Below the pieces are notes generated by a model. It saw nothing but the letters and a program-made list of their open reading frames with translations. It was not told the origin of the DNA and did no database searches. A program made the position numbers and the translations under genes. From Leifsonia shinshuensis (lineage in GTDB: Bacteria; Actinomycetota; Actinomycetes; Actinomycetales; Microbacteriaceae), in NCBI RefSeq assembly GCF_031456835.1, contig NZ_JAVDVK010000001.1, positions 1,488,001 through 1,552,000 of the forward strand: 64,000 nucleotides of DNA, written 5' to 3'. How positions within the stretch are numbered: the stretch's first letter is position 1; the number at the start of each line of letters is the position of its first letter. Of the stretch, positions 59,897 to 64,000 are shown in pieces.

Positions 59897-60395
59897 GCAG
59901 TCGCATCCCGCCGCCGACCTCCCCGGCCAGCTCGTGTCGCGGGCGCTCCGCCCGGTCGTCCTGAGCGCCGTCGCCGAGGCGCAGCGCCGAGGCGCCCCAC
60001 TCGTGGAGGCGGAGCACCTGCTGCTCGCGCTGTCCGCCGACGGCGGGACGCAGGTCCGCGCCGCCCTCGCCGAGGCGGGACTCGACCACGAGGGGCTGGT
60101 CGCCGTGCTCGCCGCCGAACGCGCCGCCAGCCTGCGGGTCGCCGGCGTGACGCCGCCGAGCGAGGAACGTCTCGCCGCGGCACCCCGCGTCGCGCGACCC
60201 CGCTGGGGCGCCTCCGCCAAGGAGGCCCTGGTGCGCGCGCATCGCGTCACCGTCGCCCGCCGCCGTCAGCGCGCGGCCGAGGTGGACCTCCTGGCCGCCC
60301 TCTTCGGCCTGGAGCTGGGCACCGTCCCTCGCGCCCTGAGGCTCGCGGGCGTCGACCGGGATGCCGTGCTCGCCCGCGCACTACGCGCCGCCTGA
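59889..60395 (+). CDS. Clp N-terminal-domain protein (stand-alone)
   Basis: 168 residues with two Clp-N repeats: about 22-80 ('VLSAVAEAQRRGAPLVEAEHLLLALSADGG') and about 108-165 ('SAKEALVRAHRVTVARRRQRAAEVDLLAALFG'). These match the substrate/adaptor domain of ClpA/ClpC but there is no ATPase. Such proteins may act as Clp adaptors or sensors; the function is unproven. Co-transcribed with the small HTH gene. Confidence 0.82.
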   Translation: MSEQSHPAADLPGQLVSRALRPVVLSAVAEAQRRGAPLVEAEHLLLALSADGGTQVRAALAEAGLDHEGLVAVLAAERAASLRVAGVTPPSEERLAAAPRVARPRWGASAKEALVRAHRVTVARRRQRAAEVDLLAALFGLELGTVPRALRLAGVDRDAVLARALRAA

Positions 60396-60409
60396 CGCCC
60401 GCTCACATC

Positions 60410-60462
60410 CGCTTACATCCGCCCTCCCCCGCTGTAAGCGGCACGTGAGGGCGGTGTAAGCG
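60410..60462. promoter_or_regulatory. Inverted repeat with repeated GCTTACA sites upstream of the ABC exporter
   Basis: Arms CGCTTACATCCGCCCTC (60410-60426) and GAGGGCGGTGTAAGCG (60447-60462) pair apart from one unpaired base, with another TGTAAGCG in the middle (60433-60440) and a related GCTCACATCC just before. It lies 50 bases before the exporter ATG. It could be a multi-site operator or a terminator for the Clp-N gene; there is no T tract on the plus strand. Confidence 0.5.
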
Positions 60463-60511
60463 CGGGTCGGCACCATCGGAGCATCACCATTCCCACCAGG
60501 AAAGGATCACC

Positions 60512-61528
60512 ATGACTCGCAGTTCCGAATGGGCCGTCGAAGCCCACGGGCTCGTCAAGGTCTTCGGCGACAACCGCGCGGTCGACGGCGTCGACCTCAC
60601 CGTCCGCGCCGGGACCGTCTACGGCGTCCTCGGACCGAACGGCGCCGGCAAGACCACCACGATCTCCATGCTCGCCACCCTGCTGAAGCCGGACGCGGGC
60701 GACGCGTTCATCTTCGGCCACGACATCCGCCGGGAGCAGCAGGTCGTGCGCCAGCTGATCGGCGTGACCGCCCAGTTCGCGTCCGTCGACGAGACCCTCT
60801 CGGCGAACGAGAACCTCATCATCTTCTCCCGCCTGCTCGGCCTGAGCGGCCGCGAGGCCAAGCGGAAGACCGCCGAGCTGCTCGAGGAGTTCGGGCTGAC
60901 CGAGGCGGCGAAGCGTCCGCTGAAGAAGTTCTCCGGCGGCATGCGCCGTCGGCTCGACCTCGCGGCCAGCCTGATCGCCCAGCCGCCGCTGATCTTCCTC
61001 GACGAGCCCACCACCGGGCTCGACCCGCGCACCCGCTCCCAGATGTGGGACACCATCCGCCGCCTCGTCTCCACCGGCTCCACCGTGCTGCTCACCACGC
61101 AGTACCTCGACGAGGCCGACCAGCTCGCCGACCGCATCGCGGTCATCGACCGCGGCCGCGTCGTGGCTGAGGGCACCGCCGACGAGCTCAAGGCGTCGGT
61201 GGGCGAGTCCTCGCTGCAGCTGCGCCTCACCGACCCGGCCGACATCGAGGACGCGCGCCGCGCCATCCAGACCGTCCTCGGCGTGGATGCGGTGGTGTCG
61301 CCCGAAGGCTCCCGCATCACCGCCCCGATGCGGGATGCGGACGCCGTCACCGACCTCTTCGTCACGTTCCGCGAGGCCGGCATCCACCTGCAGGAGATGT
61401 CCGTGCAGAAGCCCACGCTCGACGAGGTCTTCCTCACCCTCACCGGTCACGGTGTCGAGGAGGAGCAGCCGGACGAGCAGCCCGCCGAGGAAGAGGACGG
61501 CGCCGCCGTCGAAGGGATCCGCGCATGA
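60512..61528 (+). CDS. ABC exporter ATP-binding protein (DrrA type)
   Basis: 338 residues of the daunorubicin-resistance DrrA/NodI subfamily. Walker A GPNGAGKTT (about 41-49), 'KFSGGMRRRLDLAASLI' (signature, about 139-155), Walker B 'LIFLDEPTTGLDP' and switch region 'LLTTQYLDEADQLAD'. The C-terminal extension (after 230) carries the DrrA-type domain and ends in a Glu/Asp-rich tail. It starts with GAAAGGATC upstream and overlaps the permease gene by ATGA. The exported substrate is unknown. Confidence 0.92.
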   Translation: MTRSSEWAVEAHGLVKVFGDNRAVDGVDLTVRAGTVYGVLGPNGAGKTTTISMLATLLKPDAGDAFIFGHDIRREQQVVRQLIGVTAQFASVDETLSANENLIIFSRLLGLSGREAKRKTAELLEEFGLTEAAKRPLKKFSGGMRRRLDLAASLIAQPPLIFLDEPTTGLDPRTRSQMWDTIRRLVSTGSTVLLTTQYLDEADQLADRIAVIDRGRVVAEGTADELKASVGESSLQLRLTDPADIEDARRAIQTVLGVDAVVSPEGSRITAPMRDADAVTDLFVTFREAGIHLQEMSVQKPTLDEVFLTLTGHGVEEEQPDEQPAEEEDGAAVEGIRA

Positions 61529-62343
61529 CCGCCATCGCCACCATCACCGCGCCGTCCGAGCGCAACCTGAAGAACCACGTCAGCCTCCGGCAGACGCTCG
61601 CCAACACGGTCACCATGGCCCACCGCGGGCTGCTGAAGATCAAGCGGACGCCCGAGCAGCTGATGGATGTGACGCTCCAGCCGATCATCTTCACCGTCAT
61701 GTTCGCGTACCTGTTCGGCGGCGCGATCGCCGGGGACGTCCAGTCGTACCTGCCCGCGCTGATCCCGGGCATCCTCGTGCAGACCGTCATCACGACCTCG
61801 GTCGTGACCGGCGTCCAGCTGCGGGAGGACATGGACAAGGGCGTGTTCGACCGCTTCAAGTCGCTGCCCATCGCCCGCATCGCGCCGCTGTCGGGCGCCC
61901 TGCTCGCGGACACCCTGCGCTACACGATCGCGACGACGATCACCTTCGTGGTCGGCTTCCTGATGGGCTACCACCCGGCGGCCGGTCTCGGGTTCGTCGT
62001 GCTGGCCGGGCTGCTCGTCATCGCCTGCGCCTGGGCGATCAGCTGGATCTTCGCCTTCTTCGGCGTCATCGCCCGCACGGCCGGGTCGGTGCAGGGGATC
62101 TCGTTCCTCGTGCTGTTCCCGCTGACGTTCTTCTCGAACGCCTTCGTGCCGGTGGACACCCTCCCGAGCTGGCTGCAGTGGTTCGTGAACGTCAACCCGG
62201 TGTCGCACCTCGTCACCGCGGTCCGCGACCTCGCGAACAACGGAACGTTCGGCTCGGACGGCTGGATCGCCCTCGCCGGCGCCGCCGTGATCGTCGCGGT
62301 GTTCGCCCCGCTCACCGTGCGCGCCTACATGCGGAAGGCCTGA
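61525..62343 (+). CDS. ABC-2 type exporter permease (DrrB type)
   Basis: 272 residues, six helices, ABC-2 membrane family. Seen: 'DVTLQPIIFTVMFAYLFGGAI', the cytoplasmic 'FDRFKSLPIARIAPLSGAL' typical of DrrB, and 'FLVLFPLTFFSNAFVPVDTLP'. Overlaps the ATPase gene by four bases. The pair probably exports a lipophilic compound or lipid. Confidence 0.92.
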   Translation: MTAIATITAPSERNLKNHVSLRQTLANTVTMAHRGLLKIKRTPEQLMDVTLQPIIFTVMFAYLFGGAIAGDVQSYLPALIPGILVQTVITTSVVTGVQLREDMDKGVFDRFKSLPIARIAPLSGALLADTLRYTIATTITFVVGFLMGYHPAAGLGFVVLAGLLVIACAWAISWIFAFFGVIARTAGSVQGISFLVLFPLTFFSNAFVPVDTLPSWLQWFVNVNPVSHLVTAVRDLANNGTFGSDGWIALAGAAVIVAVFAPLTVRAYMRKA

Positions 62344-62478
62344 CCGGCGCGCCGGTCCCCCGACGGCGGCCGTCGCATCCTGCGGAGGGATGCGGCGGCC
62401 GCTTCCGCGTGGGCGGCGGGTCGCGCGGTCGCCCGTCGCGGCGCGCGATGCGCGTCGCGCGGCGCCGGGACGCGGGGC

Positions 62479-62539
62479 CGAGAATTGTGCCAAATCTCGG
62501 TTGTGGCCGCCCCATAACCGCGATTTGGCACAAATCGCG
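62479..62539. repeat. Nested palindromic element C
   Basis: Arms 62485-62506 and 62512-62533 (22 bp, two mismatches) around a five-base loop. Each side is itself palindromic with a three-base centre: 62519-62539 is CGCGATTTG, GCA, CAAATCGCG (perfect 9-3-9); 62479-62499 is the same with one mismatch. Confidence 0.85.
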
Positions 62540-62573
62540 CGCCCGCCACGCGCCGGGGCGAGGTTTCGCGGGC

Positions 62574-62634
62574 CGACATTCGTGCCGAATGTCGCCTCCG
62601 CGCGCCTCAGAAGCGACATTCGGCACGAATGTCG
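62574..62634. repeat. Nested palindromic element D
   Basis: Perfect 22-bp inverted repeat: arms 62574-62595 and 62613-62634, 17-base loop. Each arm is a perfect 9-3-9 palindrome: CGACATTCG, three bases (TGC or GCA), CGAATGTCG. It has the same architecture and the same central trinucleotide as element C, 95 bases away. Confidence 0.92.
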
Positions 62635-62717
62635 CAGCACCCCCGACACGAAAACGGGCACGCTGCACGAATCGCGCAACACCCCCGACACGAAAGCGAG
62701 CACACTGCACGAATCGC
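62634..62717 (+). repeat. 42-bp tandem duplication
   Basis: Units 62634-62675 and 62676-62717 are identical at 38 of 42 positions (the unit begins GCARCACCCCCGACACGAAA and ends TGCACGAATCGC). The end of each unit, GCACGAATCGCG, is a half-site of the element C/D palindrome. Confidence 0.85.
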
Positions 62718-62818
62718 GCCCCGCCCCCGGGACGGACGCGCGCACCACGGGCGACGCCCGCGCACGATCCGTGCGCGGATGCGCGCGGGGACGCGGGAAA
62801 GCGTCGCTCCGGGCGACA

Positions 62819-62824
62819 TACACT
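62819..62824 (+). promoter_or_regulatory. Leaderless -10 element for L-serine dehydratase
   Basis: TACACT followed by six bases (GGAGAA) and the GTG at 62831. The spacer could also be a weak Shine-Dalgarno on a leadered message, but it directly abuts the start codon. Confidence 0.5.
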
Positions 62825-62830
62825 GGAGAA

Positions 62831-64000
62831 GTGACAGCGTACGTCTCGGCCTTCGACCTGTTCTCGATCGGCATCGGTCCCTCGAGTTCGCACACCGTCG
62901 GACCGCTCCGGGCCGCCGCGGCGTTCGCCTCCCGCCTGCAGGACGAGGGGATGCTCGACCGCGTCGACCAGGTCACCTGCACGCTGTACGGGTCGCTCGG
63001 CTCCACCGGCATCGGCCACGGGACCCCGGACGCCGTCATCGCCGGCCTGCGCGGGCTGCAGCCCGAGAGCTGCCGCCCGGACGACGTCCGCGGCGCCTGG
63101 TCCGACCTGCAGCCGGGCGCGACCCTGCTGCTGGCCGGCGCTCGCAGCATCCCGCTGGCAAAGGACGACATCGCCTTCGAGCCGCGGACCCGCCTGCCCG
63201 GCCACCCGAACGCGCTGACCCTGCGCGCGTGGGGCCGGTCGGAGTCGGGCGAGCGGTCGCCGCTCCCCCTGCTCGAGGAGACGTACTACTCCATCGGCGG
63301 CGGGTTCATCCGCCGCGACGGTGAGGAGGCCGCGCTCGCCGCGCGCAAGTCGCACCCGCTCCCGTACGGCACCGCCGAGGAGCTCCTGGCGATCTGCGAG
63401 CGGGACGGCATCCCGATCTGCGAGGTCGCGCGCCGCAACGAGATCGCGCTGCACGGCGCCGACGCGACCCGAGAGCGGCTGGACCTGATCTGGGAGGCGA
63501 TGGCCGAGTGCGTCGCCCGGGGACTCGCGGGTGACGGGACCTTGCCCGGCGGACTCGGTGTCCGTCGGCGTGCCGCCGCGATGCGCGAGCACCTGGAGTC
63601 GGTGCAGGACGACCCGGGCCGCGCGACCGCCCTGGAGTGGCTTCACGCCTTCGCGCTCGCGGTCAACGAGGAGAACGCCTCGGGCGGCCGTGTGGTCACG
63701 GCACCCACGAACGGCGCGGCGGGCATCGTGCCGGCCGTCGCCCACTACTACCTGCGCTTCGTCCCCGGGGCGTCGGCCGAGGGCATCCGCCAGTACCTGC
63801 TCACCGCGACAGCCATCGGCTCGCTCTTCAAGGCGAACGCGTCCATCTCGGGCGCCGAGGGAGGCTGCCAAGCGGAGGTCGGCTCGGCCTGCGCGATGGC
63901 TGCGGGCGCCCTCTGCGCGGTGCTCGGCGGGACGCCGCGACAAGTGGAGAACGCCGCCGAGATCGCGATGGAGCACCACCTCGGACTGACGTGCGACCCG
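62831..64000 (+). CDS. sdaA: L-serine ammonia-lyase, single-chain (C-terminus beyond the window)
   Basis: Iron-sulphur L-serine dehydratase making pyruvate and ammonia. 390 codons are visible of the usual ~460; the frame is open at the window end. N-terminal beta domain with '[14 protein letters not shown]' (about 12-25) and '[18 protein letters not shown]', then the alpha domain with '[21 protein letters not shown]', '[21 protein letters not shown]' and 'LGLTCDP', which hold the [4Fe-4S] cysteines. GTG 62831 chosen by family alignment and the -10 at 62819. Confidence 0.95.
   Translation, partial: MTAYVSAFDLFSIGIGPSSSHTVGPLRAAAAFASRLQDEGMLDRVDQVTCTLYGSLGSTGIGHGTPDAVIAGLRGLQPESCRPDDVRGAWSDLQPGATLLLAGARSIPLAKDDIAFEPRTRLPGHPNALTLRAWGRSESGERSPLPLLEETYYSIGGGFIRRDGEEAALAARKSHPLPYGTAEELLAICERDGIPICEVARRNEIALHGADATRERLDLIWEAMAECVARGLAGDGTLPGGLGVRRRAAAMREHLESVQDDPGRATALEWLHAFALAVNEENASGGRVVTAPTNGAAGIVPAVAHYYLRFVPGASAEGIRQYLLTATAIGSLFKANASISGAEGGCQAEVGSACAMAAGALCAVLGGTPRQVENAAEIAMEHHLGLTCDP

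Larger units (their letters stand above)
62344..62830. other. 487-base intergenic region with nested palindromes and a tandem repeat
   Basis: No gene found. It contains element C (62479-62539), element D (62574-62634), and a 42-bp tandem duplication (62634-62717), followed by a GC-rich stretch and the sdaA promoter (62819-62824). An open minus-strand frame covers most of it but has no start signal or recognisable product. Confidence 0.7.

Noticed and set aside
62479..62717. CRISPR array
   Set aside because: Repeats are palindromic pairs and one 42-bp duplication, not regularly spaced identical repeats with unique spacers; no cas genes.
62312..63979. Minus-strand open frame opposite sdaA and the repeat region
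   Set aside because: Its repeats (GGARFVQ-like) simply reflect the DNA tandem repeat; the opposite strand encodes a full serine dehydratase.

Overview
The window is a 64-kb, very GC-rich chromosomal segment (roughly 70% GC by eye) with dense, often overlapping genes, many GTG starts, and -10 hexamers placed 6-7 bases before start codons. Gene content and order (mfd/mazG/eno, rplY-pth, glmU-prs, ispE-rsmA-tatD-metG-rsmI divergent from an actinobacterial protein mannosyltransferase) point to an actinomycete. Microbacteriaceae (Leifsonia-like) is my best guess, but it is an inference from gene content, not from a search. No rRNA, CRISPR array, insertion sequence or prophage was found.

Layout. 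1-1776: 5' part of enolase and hisS, reading left. 2117-6263: an iron-siderophore ABC importer (binding protein, two permeases, ATPase) behind a promoter overlapped by a near-perfect DtxR/IdeR iron box. 6274-7850: a hipBA toxin-antitoxin pair with its own operator. 7927-14470: mazG, nhaA, an AIM24-family protein and mfd. 14529-16649: a hydrolase, pth and rplY. 16879-17851: an SRPBCC protein and a MarR regulator. 18116-29943: a hexuronate locus. A leftward chain runs from sugar-binding protein and two permeases through two TIM-barrel isomerases, a Gfo/Idh oxidoreductase, fructuronate reductase and mannonate dehydratase to gluconokinase. Divergent from it are a LacI regulator and glucuronate isomerase; gnd follows. 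31634-34511: small membrane protein, prs, glmU and tRNA-Gln. 34578-42286: MarR regulator, a teichoic-acid-type bifunctional transferase, an AidB-like flavoprotein, an Abi_2/HEPN protein and an ABC-F protein. 42424-45249: a giant LuxR regulator. 45730-52636: ispE, rsmA, tatD, metG, rsmI and pmt. 52690-63999: sedolisin peptidase, YeiH-family membrane protein, methyltransferase, BTAD regulator, HTH and Clp-N proteins, an ABC-2 exporter and the start of L-serine dehydratase.

How genes work together. Glucuronate would enter through the CUT1 permeases (their ATPase is not in the window), be isomerised by UxaC, reduced by the UxuB-like enzyme and dehydrated by ManD to 2-keto-3-deoxygluconate. The kinase and aldolase for that product are not here. 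GntK and Gnd link gluconate to the pentose phosphate pathway. Six successive four-base start/stop overlaps couple translation along this operon.

The least explained material is intergenic. Five long hairpin elements in two sequence families (A: 15324, 31540, 37667; B: 17863, 59540) each lie just after a stop codon. All carry the same border, close to CCCC-N-CC-R-K-CGAG, and family A shows a compensatory base-pair change. A third kind of element (62479-62634) is built of nested palindromes and is followed by a 42-bp tandem duplication. These elements are the best candidate for something undescribed. A widespread leaderless-promoter pattern (TANNNT, 6-7 bases, start codon) is also directly visible at about a dozen genes.
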